A DNA stretch of 8,261 nt. Source: Pseudomonadota bacterium (GTDB lineage Bacteria; Pseudomonadota; Alphaproteobacteria; Rhodospirillales; UBA2165). A model generated the notes under the pieces. It was not told the DNA's origin. It was given only the letters and a program-made list of their open reading frames with translations, and ran no database searches. The stretch lies in contig JAQCKY010000076.1 in the NCBI GenBank assembly GCA_027592155.1, positions 1 through 8,261 of the forward strand, written 5' to 3'. Positions 1-5,818 of the stretch are shown piece by piece (position 1 is the first letter of the stretch; every line of letters begins with the position of its first letter). The translations under genes were made by a program, and so were the position numbers.

Positions 1-208
1 GGAAAATCCGGATCCAGACCCGACCGGAACGCTTCATGTGCCGCGTAATCGTACGCCGCGCCGCCTCAATCTGCCTGGCGGTAATACGGCCGGGGGTGAT
101 CGCCTTGAGGCCATAAGCCCCAAAGTTCAACGCGGCGCCACCTTTGGCATTACCGTGAATTCGGCCTTTGTGAGCCTTGCGGTATTTAGTTCTTTTCGGT
201 TGCAGCAT
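1..208 (-). CDS. rplP: 50S ribosomal protein L16, 3' end cut by window edge
   Basis: L16 is a large-subunit protein that binds 23S rRNA near the A-site tRNA elbow and helps organise the peptidyl transferase region. Only the first 69 residues are in the window; the family is usually about 136–138 residues, so roughly the C-terminal half lies beyond base 1. The protein begins MLQPKRTKYRKAHKGR and contains GLKAITPGRITARQIEAARR (residues 33–52) and the basic stretch RHMKRSGRVWIRIF (56–69), all hallmark L16 segments. The ATG at 206–208 is chosen because it gives the canonical N-terminus and has a GAGGGG ribosome binding site eight bases upstream. It follows rpsC after 14 bases, the normal S10 operon order, and would be followed by rpmC (L29) outside the window. 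Identity is secure. Confidence 0.97.
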   Translation of the reverse strand, partial: MLQPKRTKYRKAHKGRIHGNAKGGAALNFGAYGLKAITPGRITARQIEAARRTITRHMKRSGRVWIRIF

Positions 209-222
209 GACCCAATCCCCTC

Positions 223-903
223 TTAGCGCGCCGGCTGCTGCTCAAGAGCGCGTTTATCAACAGCCATCGGGTCATGAGCGAGAATTTCGCCTCGATAGAC
301 CCAAACTTTTACACCGCAGTTACCGTATGTGGTCTCGGCCGTCGCCGTACCATAATCAATATCGGCGCGCAGCGTGTGCAATGGCACCTGCCCTTCCCGG
401 TACCACTCGGTACGGGCGATTTCAGCGCCGCCCAAACGACCGGCACAATTGATCCGAATTCCCAGCGCACCCAGGCGCATTGCCGATTGAACGGCGCGCT
501 TCATGGCGCGACGGAAAGCAATTCGCCGTACCAGCTGCTGAGCAATATTCTCGGCGACCAATTTTGCGTCCAGCTCCGGCTTGCGGATTTCAACAATGTT
601 AAGGTGAACCTCACCATCGGTGATCAGCGAGAGCTCCTTGCGAAGCACCTCGATATCCGCACCCTTCTTTCCAATCACGACTCCGGGTCGTGCGGTATGA
701 ATGGTAATGCGAGCGCGTTTCGCAGGACGCTCAATGACGACCTTACTCAAACCCGCCTGAGCCAGACGCTTATACAAATGCTCACGAAGCTTTAAATCTT
801 CATGCAGCATATCCGCATAAGCACTGTTGTTAGCATACCAACGAGAGTCCCAGGTACGATTAATACCAAGGCGAAACCCTACTGGATTAACCTTCTGGCC
901 CAT
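223..903 (-). CDS. rpsC: 30S ribosomal protein S3
   Basis: S3 sits at the mRNA entry channel of the small subunit and contributes to mRNA unwinding with S4 and S5. The 226-residue product is close to the usual length (233 in E. coli). It starts with the canonical MGQKVNPVGFRLG. A type II KH domain is visible, with the GKKG loop at residues 78–81 (GVVIGKKGADIEVLRKEL). Arg131, Arg132 and Lys135 in AFRRAMKRAVQ match the residues linked to helicase activity in E. coli. The C-terminal domain carries GRLGGAEIARTEWYREGQVPLHTLRADIDYG. The start codon overlaps the last base of the rplV stop (TAATG), and a perfect AGGAGG lies seven bases upstream inside rplV, so translation is probably coupled. Confidence 0.99.
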   Translation of the reverse strand: MGQKVNPVGFRLGINRTWDSRWYANNSAYADMLHEDLKLREHLYKRLAQAGLSKVVIERPAKRARITIHTARPGVVIGKKGADIEVLRKELSLITDGEVHLNIVEIRKPELDAKLVAENIAQQLVRRIAFRRAMKRAVQSAMRLGALGIRINCAGRLGGAEIARTEWYREGQVPLHTLRADIDYGTATAETTYGNCGVKVWVYRGEILAHDPMAVDKRALEQQPAR

Positions 904-1283
904 TAAGCAACCTCCTCACGCTCTCTGACAACAATGCGAAGATTGCTGAACGGTTTAAATATCCGCGCTACACGACCACGAGCTCGGGGGCGCCAACGTT
1001 TCATGACCAACTCGCGGCCGGCAGTCGCCTCGGCGACATAAAGACGGTCGACGTCGAGCTGTTGATTATTCTCCGCATTGGCGATTGCCGACTGAAGAAC
1101 CTTCTTCACTTCACCGGCCACGCGACGCTGCGAAAAGGTCAGTGAATTGAGTGCTGTTTCACAATCTTTCCCACGAATGCTCTGGGCGACGACATTGAGC
1201 TTCTGAGGACTAATCCGAATAAGCCTTGTGTAGGCCATCGCTTCATTGTCCGCCAATCTGCGGGCTGCTGATTTTTTACCCAT
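903..1283 (-). CDS. rplV: 50S ribosomal protein L22
   Basis: L22 binds all domains of 23S rRNA and lines the peptide exit tunnel with a long beta-hairpin. The product has 126 residues, longer than the 110 of E. coli L22 because of an N-terminal segment (MGKKSAARRLADNEA) that I recall as typical of alphaproteobacteria. The core is clear: RISPQKLNVVAQSIRGK (23–39), VLQSAIANAENNQQLDVDRLYVAEA (62–86), and the tunnel hairpin tip region MKRWRPRARGRVARI (94–108), with no deletion of the kind seen in macrolide-resistant mutants. It starts two bases after the rpsS TAG stop; the ribosome binding site is weak (AGCGAGA), which suggests coupling to rpsS translation. It overlaps rpsC by one base. Confidence 0.98.
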   Translation of the reverse strand: MGKKSAARRLADNEAMAYTRLIRISPQKLNVVAQSIRGKDCETALNSLTFSQRRVAGEVKKVLQSAIANAENNQQLDVDRLYVAEATAGRELVMKRWRPRARGRVARIFKPFSNLRIVVREREEVA

Positions 1284-1285
1284 GA

Positions 1286-1564
1286 CTAATCTCGCTTTGA
1301 CCGACGGTCGGCTGTATGCCCGAAGAATGAGCGGGTCGGCGAAAATTCACCTAACTTATGCCCAACCATGTTTTCCGTGATTAAGACGGGTATAAATTTC
1401 ATACCGTTGTAAACACCGAACGTCAGACCGACGAACTGCGGTAATACTGTCGACCGGCGCGACCAGGTTTTGATGACGTCATTACGCCCCCCTGCCCGCG
1501 ACTTCTCCGCCTTCTTCAACAAGTAGGCGTCGACAAACGGTCCTTTCCATACGGATCGTGACAC
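1286..1564 (-). CDS. rpsS: 30S ribosomal protein S19 (GTG start)
   Basis: S19 forms part of the small-subunit head with S13 and takes part in the intersubunit bridge contacts near the A site. The 92-residue product equals the family length. Its sequence is canonical: MSRSVWKGPFVDAYLLKK at the N-terminus, WSRRSTVLPQFVGLTFGVYNG (34–54) and ENMVGHKLGEFSPTR (64–78). The start is GTG at 1562–1564. An AAGGAG ribosome binding site at 1570–1575 lies five bases upstream and overlaps the TAA stop of rplB, so the two genes are closely coupled. The gap to rplB is ten bases. Confidence 0.98.
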   Translation of the reverse strand: MSRSVWKGPFVDAYLLKKAEKSRAGGRNDVIKTWSRRSTVLPQFVGLTFGVYNGMKFIPVLITENMVGHKLGEFSPTRSFFGHTADRRSKRD

Positions 1565-1574
1565 GATAACTCCT

Positions 1575-2405
1575 TTAACGCTTAATACGCCGGCGACGCA
1601 TAATCAGCCGGTCGGTTTTCTTGTTGCTGCGGGTCCGCTTACCCTTTGTCGGCACACCCCAAGGTGTAACCGGGTTACGTCCGCCGGAGGTTCGGCCTTC
1701 ACCGCCACCATGAGGGTGATCGACCGGGTTCATAGCGACACCACGTACCGACGGCCGTTTACCGAGCCAACGATTACGTCCCGCTTTACCGAGTTTAATA
1801 TTTGCCTTTTCCGGATTGGATACGGCACCAATGGTTGCCATGCACTCACCGCGTACCAACCGAAGCTCACCGGACTGAAGCCGTAACTGAGCATAACCCT
1901 GATCTTTACCAATAACCTGTATATAGGTCCCGGCCGCCCGAGCCAGTTTTCCGCCGGCGCCCGCCTTCAACTCCACATTATGGATAATCGTACCGACAGG
2001 GATGTTCTGCAGAGGCATCGCATTACCTGGCTTAATATCAACCCGGTTGCCCGAGATGACTGTATCGCCAATGCTCAACCGTTGCGGTGCGATAATATAG
2101 GACAGTTCGCCATCCTCGTACCGGATAAGCGCAATGAAGGCGCTACGGTTGGGATCGAACTCAATCCGCTCCACCGTCGCCGTAACGTCCGCCCTGCGGC
2201 GTTTGAAATCGACAATGCGATAACGACGCTTATGCCCACCGCCGCGACGGCGCATGGTAATACGGCCCGTATTGTTACGACCGCCCTTGCTCCGAAGCCC
2301 TTCGGTAAGGGATTTTTCCGGTTTGCCCTTCCATAGGTCGGAGCGGTCAATAAGAACCAGACTCCGGCGACCCGGTGAGGTTGGGTTATATGTCTTGAGT
2401 GGCAC
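1575..2405 (-). CDS. rplB: 50S ribosomal protein L2 (GTG start)
   Basis: L2 is one of the most conserved large-subunit proteins; it is needed for subunit association and for a functional peptidyl transferase centre. The 276-residue product is near the E. coli length of 273. Domains follow the family: an N-terminal KTYNPTSPGRRSLV, an OB-fold RNA-binding part with GRNNTGRITMRRRGGGHKRRYR (43–64), an SH3-like barrel, and the C-terminal extension with MNPVDHPHGGGEGR (225–238). His230 corresponds to the essential His229 of E. coli. The start is GTG at 2403–2405, two bases after the rplW stop, with GGAG seven bases upstream inside rplW. It gives the expected N-terminus (family M-A-L-K-T-Y), so no other start is needed. 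The C-terminus is strongly basic (RRRRIKR), as usual. Confidence 0.99.
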   Translation of the reverse strand: MPLKTYNPTSPGRRSLVLIDRSDLWKGKPEKSLTEGLRSKGGRNNTGRITMRRRGGGHKRRYRIVDFKRRRADVTATVERIEFDPNRSAFIALIRYEDGELSYIIAPQRLSIGDTVISGNRVDIKPGNAMPLQNIPVGTIIHNVELKAGAGGKLARAAGTYIQVIGKDQGYAQLRLQSGELRLVRGECMATIGAVSNPEKANIKLGKAGRNRWLGKRPSVRGVAMNPVDHPHGGGEGRTSGGRNPVTPWGVPTKGKRTRSNKKTDRLIMRRRRIKR

Positions 2406-2407
2406 CG

Positions 2408-2740
2408 TCAGACTCCCGTCGTGATATCGATTGAGTCGCCGTCCGCAAGCGTCACAATCGCTTTCTTAAAGTCAACGCGTCTACCAAGTCGTCCTCGGAA
2501 ACGCTTTACCTTGCCTTTTTGGCGAATGGTATTCACCGAGGTAACTTTTACGTCGAATAATTTCTCAACCGCCGCCCGAATTTCCGGCTTACTTGCATCC
2601 ATCGGGACGCGAAACGTAACCTGATTAAACTCGGTGATGATCGTCGATTTTTCAGTAACGATCGGAGCCCGAATGACTTCGTACATACGCTCCGTACTGA
2701 CCGTAGTCAGACCGCTATAACGTCCACTCGCGCCGCTCAT
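2408..2740 (-). CDS. rplW: 50S ribosomal protein L23, with N-terminal extension
   Basis: L23 lies at the mouth of the exit tunnel and docks trigger factor and the signal recognition particle. The core is recognisable: YEVIRAPIVTEKS (20–32), KPEIRAAVEKLFDVKVTSVNT (51–71), GKVKRFRGRLGRR (76–88). Glu30 in VTEK matches E. coli Glu18, the trigger factor contact. The product has 110 residues against about 97–100 for most relatives, because about 12 extra residues precede the core (MSGASGRYSGLTTVSTER). The first ATG (2738–2740) overlaps the rplD stop as ATGA and has GGAG eight bases upstream. A second ATG at 2684–2686 (residue 19) would give a shorter, more usual protein, but its GGAG is only three bases away. 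I favour the long form with moderate certainty. Confidence 0.94.
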   Translation of the reverse strand: MSGASGRYSGLTTVSTERMYEVIRAPIVTEKSTIITEFNQVTFRVPMDASKPEIRAAVEKLFDVKVTSVNTIRQKGKVKRFRGRLGRRVDFKKAIVTLADGDSIDITTGV

Positions 2741-3357
2741 TTCAACCGCTCCACAAGATTGGTCACGGCATCTTTGGTAAGGACCAGAGTATCGCGCCGT
2801 AAAATGTCATATACATTCGCGCCTTGCGTCGGCAAAACGTCCAACTGGGGAATGTTACCAGCAGCCTTAACAAAATTGCTGTCGAGCTCATTACCGCCGA
2901 TCACCAGGGCCGATGTCAGCCCCATGTTCTTAACATGCTTAATCAAGTCACCGGTCTTCGGTGTCTTCGCCGTTGCATCATCGAGAATGATCAGTTTGCC
3001 ATCGGCCTGTTTGACGGAAAGCGCAGAACACATCGCCAACCGCCGAACTTTTTTCGGCACATCATGAGCATGACTGCGCACAACGGGGCCCATCGCAACA
3101 CCGCCACCACGAAGTTGCGGCGCTTGCTTTGTCCCCTGGCGGGCTCGTCCCGTTCCCTTTTGCCGGAACGGCTTAGCCGAGGTACCGGCAACTTCGCTAC
3201 GACCCTTGGTCTTATGGTTGCCGGACTGGCGTTTCGCCAGCTGCCAGTTCACCACACGAGCAAGGAGATCGGGACGCGCACCGGCACCAAAAACGGCATC
3301 ATCGAGCTCGATATCACCAGCGCTTTTATTTTCGATTGTGACGACAGGGCACTTCAT
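2737..3357 (-). CDS. rplD: 50S ribosomal protein L4 (start moved to internal ATG)
   Basis: L4 binds 23S rRNA early in assembly and sends a long loop to the exit tunnel constriction. In E. coli it is also the autogenous repressor of the S10 operon. With the ATG at 3355–3357 the protein has 206 residues and begins MKCPVVTIENKSAGDIELDD, the usual alphaproteobacterial N-terminus. The tunnel loop is seen at residues 62–75 (KPFRQKGTGRARQG), followed by GPVVRSHAHDVPKKVRRLA (90–108). A TTG three codons upstream (3364–3366) keeps the frame open, but AAGGA (3367–3371) lies nine bases from the ATG and directly abuts the TTG, so the ATG is the better start. The gene begins five bases after the rplC stop and overlaps rplW by four bases. 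Whether this L4 regulates the operon here is not shown by the sequence. Confidence 0.97.
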   Translation of the reverse strand: MKCPVVTIENKSAGDIELDDAVFGAGARPDLLARVVNWQLAKRQSGNHKTKGRSEVAGTSAKPFRQKGTGRARQGTKQAPQLRGGGVAMGPVVRSHAHDVPKKVRRLAMCSALSVKQADGKLIILDDATAKTPKTGDLIKHVKNMGLTSALVIGGNELDSNFVKAAGNIPQLDVLPTQGANVYDILRRDTLVLTKDAVTNLVERLK

Positions 3358-3362
3358 GTCGC

Positions 3363-4193
3363 TCAATCCTTCTTCTCATCGGTTTCACCATCGGAGGACG
3401 CTTCCTCCGCAGCCGGCTGCTCTTCAGTCACGGCCGTTTCTTCAACAGGCGCTTCAGCCTGAATTTCTTCAATGTCTGTCTCGACGGCTTCCGCCTCATC
3501 CTCAGACGCCACCGACACACCGCCTCGGACAGCACCCGGCATCGGAAGATTGTCGGGAAGAGCCTTCTTGAGGGCATCACGGATCAAAATCTGTCCGCCT
3601 TTGGCGCCGGGAATACCACCGCGTACGATGATCAACCCTTTTTCCGGATCCGTCGCCACCACCTGCAGGTTTTGCATGGTAACGCGTTCGGCGCCCATAT
3701 GACCGGCCATCTTCTTTCCTTTGAAGACCTTACCCGGATCCTGGCATTGCCCCGTCGAACCGTGTGACCGGTGACTGATGGAAACACCGTGAGAGGCGCG
3801 CAAGCCGCTAAAATTATGACGCTTCATGGCCCCGGCAAATCCCTTGCCTTTGGAAGTGCCGACGACATCGACATACTGGCCTTCGACGAAATGATCCGCC
3901 GTCAGCTCGGCGCCAACCTCGATAAGGGCGTCTTCGGAGACACGAAATTCCACGACATGCCGCTTAGGCTCAACCTTCGATTTTGCAAAATGGCCGCGTT
4001 CCGCCTTCGAAACATTTTTGACCTTCGCGTCGGATGAACCGAGCTGCAGCGCCGTATAGCCGTCCTTTTCCTCGGTCCGATTAGCCACAACTTGGCAATT
4101 ATCGACCTTTAGAATGGTAACGGGAACCTGAGCCCCGTCATCGGTATACATGGCACTCATGCCAAGCTTTTCTGCGATTAGACCGGTACGCAT
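3363..4193 (-). CDS. rplC: 50S ribosomal protein L3, with long acidic C-terminal tail
   Basis: L3 is an early assembly protein whose loop approaches the peptidyl transferase centre. The core, residues 1–225, is canonical: MRTGLIAEKLGMSAMYTDDG, DVVGTSKGKGFAGAMKRHNFSG (109–130) and GQCQDPGKVFKGKKMAGHMG (148–167). Gln151 matches E. coli Gln150, the residue methylated by PrmB. After the core the protein continues to 276 residues, against 209 in E. coli. Residues 231–276 hold 20 Asp or Glu and only two Lys, with Ala, Pro, Thr and Ser between them, and are probably disordered. The start is ATG at 4191–4193 with AGGGG eight bases upstream, 11 bases after the rpsJ stop. Shorter tails occur in other alphaproteobacteria, from memory; this one is notably long and charged. 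Confidence 0.98.
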   Translation of the reverse strand: MRTGLIAEKLGMSAMYTDDGAQVPVTILKVDNCQVVANRTEEKDGYTALQLGSSDAKVKNVSKAERGHFAKSKVEPKRHVVEFRVSEDALIEVGAELTADHFVEGQYVDVVGTSKGKGFAGAMKRHNFSGLRASHGVSISHRSHGSTGQCQDPGKVFKGKKMAGHMGAERVTMQNLQVVATDPEKGLIIVRGGIPGAKGGQILIRDALKKALPDNLPMPGAVRGGVSVASEDEAEAVETDIEEIQAEAPVEETAVTEEQPAAEEASSDGETDEKKD

Positions 4194-4204
4194 TACATCA
4201 ACCC

Positions 4205-4516
4205 CTAGAGCTTAATCTCAACATCGACGCCCGAAGCCAGATCCAGCTTCATCAAGGCATCGACGGTTTCCGGTGTCGGATCGACGATATCAAGAACACG
4301 TTTGTGAGTTCTAATCTCGAACTGCTCCCGTGACTTCTTGTCGATATGCGGAGACCGCAGCACCGTGTATTTTTCAATATTCGTCGGCAGTGGAATCGGT
4401 CCACGAACCTGCGCCCCTGTCCGCTTCGCCGTATTGACAATCTCAAGGGTCGATTGATCAAGAACGCGGTGATCAAACGCCTTCAGGCGGATTCTAATAT
4501 TTTGACTATCGACCAT
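4205..4516 (-). CDS. rpsJ: 30S ribosomal protein S10 / NusE
   Basis: S10 is part of the small-subunit head. As NusE it also binds NusB in transcription antitermination of rRNA operons and links RNA polymerase to the ribosome through NusG. The 103-residue product equals the E. coli length, with NIRIRLKAFDHRVLD (6–20), AKRTGAQVRGPIPLPT (30–45) and the C-terminal LDLASGVDVEIKL (91–103). The extended loop that contacts 16S rRNA is intact. The start is ATG at 4514–4516, with a modest AGGCGA-type site upstream. It is the first gene of the S10 operon and is separated from tuf by 58 bases that hold a terminator-like hairpin ending close to its ribosome binding site. Confidence 0.99.
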   Translation of the reverse strand: MVDSQNIRIRLKAFDHRVLDQSTLEIVNTAKRTGAQVRGPIPLPTNIEKYTVLRSPHIDKKSREQFEIRTHKRVLDIVDPTPETVDALMKLDLASGVDVEIKL

Positions 4517-4526
4517 TGCTTTCGCC

Positions 4527-4560
4527 TAATAAAAGCGGCGTCACCTTTTGGATGACGCCG
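4527..4560 (-). terminator. Intrinsic terminator or attenuator between tuf and rpsJ
   Basis: On the minus strand, CGGCGTCA (4553–4560) pairs perfectly with TGACGCCG (4536–4543). With one bulged base the stem extends by two more G–C pairs and closes on an AAAA loop. The 3' arm is followed by CTTTTATT (4528–4535), a T-rich tract as expected of a Rho-independent terminator. It lies 15 bases after the tuf stop and its T tract ends about 11 bases before the rpsJ start codon. I see this structure directly. That it ends some str transcripts, or controls entry into the S10 genes, is inference. No convincing promoter was seen between it and rpsJ, so readthrough must supply S10 mRNA unless a promoter lies inside tuf and the hairpin is passed. 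Confidence 0.7.
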
Positions 4561-4574
4561 TTCGACTTAACTCT

Positions 4575-5765
4575 CTACTCTACGATTTCTGCGACGACGC
4601 CGGCGCCGACGGTACGGCCGCCTTCACGGATGGCGAACCGAAGTCCCTGATCCATCGCGATCGGGGTCAGAAGCTCTACCGTCATCGAGATATTATCGCC
4701 CGGCATAACCATCTCCGTGCCAGACGGCAACTCAACCATCCCCGTCACGTCCGTCGTCCGGAAGTAAAACTGAGGGCGATAGTTCGTGAAGAACGGTGTA
4801 TGCCGGCCCCCCTCTTCCTTCGTCAGGATATAAGCTTCCGCATTGAACTTCTTATGCGGCGTGATCGAACCCGGCTTCGCGACAACCTGCCCACGCTCAA
4901 CCTCTTCGCGCTTCGTGCCGCGCAGCAAGCAACCGATGTTGTCCCCCGCTTCTCCCTGATCAAGGATCTTCCGGAACATCTCAACGCCCGTGCAAACCGT
5001 CTTCTGCGTATCACGGATACCGACAAGCTCAAGCTCGTCGCCCGTGTGCACAATACCGGCCTCTACACGTCCCGTCACAACCGTCCCACGGCCCGAAATC
5101 GAGAAAACATCCTCAATCGGCATCAAAAACGGCTGATCCTTCGGGCGATCAGGCTGCGGGATGTACTCATCAACCGCCGCCATCAGTTCCAGGATCGATT
5201 GACGTCCCGTCTCTTCATTGCTGTCCTCAAGCGCCGCCAAAGCAGAACCCTTGATCAGCGGAATGTCGTCGCCCGGGAAATCATACGAAGACAGAAGCTC
5301 GCGCACTTCCAACTCAACAAGCTCCAAAAGCTCCTCATCGTCAACCTGATCGACCTTGTTCAGGTAAACAACAATCGCCGGTACACCAACCTGGCGCGCC
5401 AGCAAAATGTGCTCCCGCGTCTGCGGCATCGGACCGTCAGCAGCAGACACAACCAAAATCGCGCCGTCCATCTGCGCCGCACCCGTGATCATGTTCTTCA
5501 CATAATCCGCATGACCGGGGCAGTCCACATGCGCGTAGTGACGGTTCGCCGTCTCATACTCAACATGCGCCGTCGCAATCGTGATACCGCGCTCACGCTC
5601 CTCGGGCGCCTTATCGATATCACCGTACGCCGTGTACTCAGCACCGCCAGACTCAGCCAATATCTTCGTAATCGCCGCCGTCAATGACGTCTTGCCATGA
5701 TCAACGTGACCAATCGTGCCTATGTTGCAATGCGGCTTGTTTCTCTCAAATTTCGCTTTCGCCAT
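4575..5765 (-). CDS. tuf: Elongation factor Tu
   Basis: EF-Tu is the cytoplasmic GTPase that carries aminoacyl-tRNA to the ribosomal A site. The 396-residue protein has the normal length and all G motifs: GHVDHGKT (19–26), RGIT with Thr62 (59–62), DCPGH (81–85, with catalytic His85), NKVD (136–139) and SAL (174–176). The beta-barrel domains 2 (about 210–300) and 3 (about 301–396) are intact, with GRGTVVTGRVE (226–236) and the C-terminal FAIREGGRTVGAGVV. The start is ATG at 5763–5765 with GGAG eight bases upstream. Codon choice looks strongly biased to C-ending codons, more than in its neighbours, as expected of a very highly expressed gene. It lies between fusA and rpsJ, the tufA position; whether a second tuf copy exists elsewhere cannot be seen. 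Confidence 0.99.
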   Translation of the reverse strand: MAKAKFERNKPHCNIGTIGHVDHGKTSLTAAITKILAESGGAEYTAYGDIDKAPEERERGITIATAHVEYETANRHYAHVDCPGHADYVKNMITGAAQMDGAILVVSAADGPMPQTREHILLARQVGVPAIVVYLNKVDQVDDEELLELVELEVRELLSSYDFPGDDIPLIKGSALAALEDSNEETGRQSILELMAAVDEYIPQPDRPKDQPFLMPIEDVFSISGRGTVVTGRVEAGIVHTGDELELVGIRDTQKTVCTGVEMFRKILDQGEAGDNIGCLLRGTKREEVERGQVVAKPGSITPHKKFNAEAYILTKEEGGRHTPFFTNYRPQFYFRTTDVTGMVELPSGTEMVMPGDNISMTVELLTPIAMDQGLRFAIREGGRTVGAGVVAEIVE

Positions 5766-5786
5766 CTCTACTTCTCCGTATCGTGG

Positions 5787-5803
5787 GGAACCTTTTCGGT
5801 TCC
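5787..5803 (-). other. Small hairpin in the fusA–tuf gap
   Basis: On the minus strand GGAACC and GGTTCC form a perfect six-pair stem with a GAAAA loop in the 53-base gap between fusA and tuf. No T tract follows, so it is not an intrinsic terminator. The tuf ribosome binding site (GGAG) lies a few bases downstream and is left free. It could stabilise a processed tuf mRNA end or help tuf initiation, but it may also be chance. Confidence 0.45.
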
Positions 5804-5818
5804 ACCCATTCTATCTAA

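Noticed and set aside
274..795. A 173-codon plus-strand frame antisense to rpsC.
   Set aside because: It is fully inside S3, whose KH domain and key residues are intact, and the translated product is not recognisable.
2824..3462. A 212-codon plus-strand frame across rplD and the end of rplC.
   Set aside because: It crosses the junction of two certain ribosomal protein genes on the other strand and its sequence resembles no known family; it is a shadow frame.
4548..5687. A 379-codon open frame on the plus strand, antisense to tuf.
   Set aside because: It mirrors nearly all of tuf. The predicted protein is very rich in Arg, His and Leu with no recognisable domain, as expected when a gene with strong codon bias is read backwards. 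EF-Tu on the other strand is certain.
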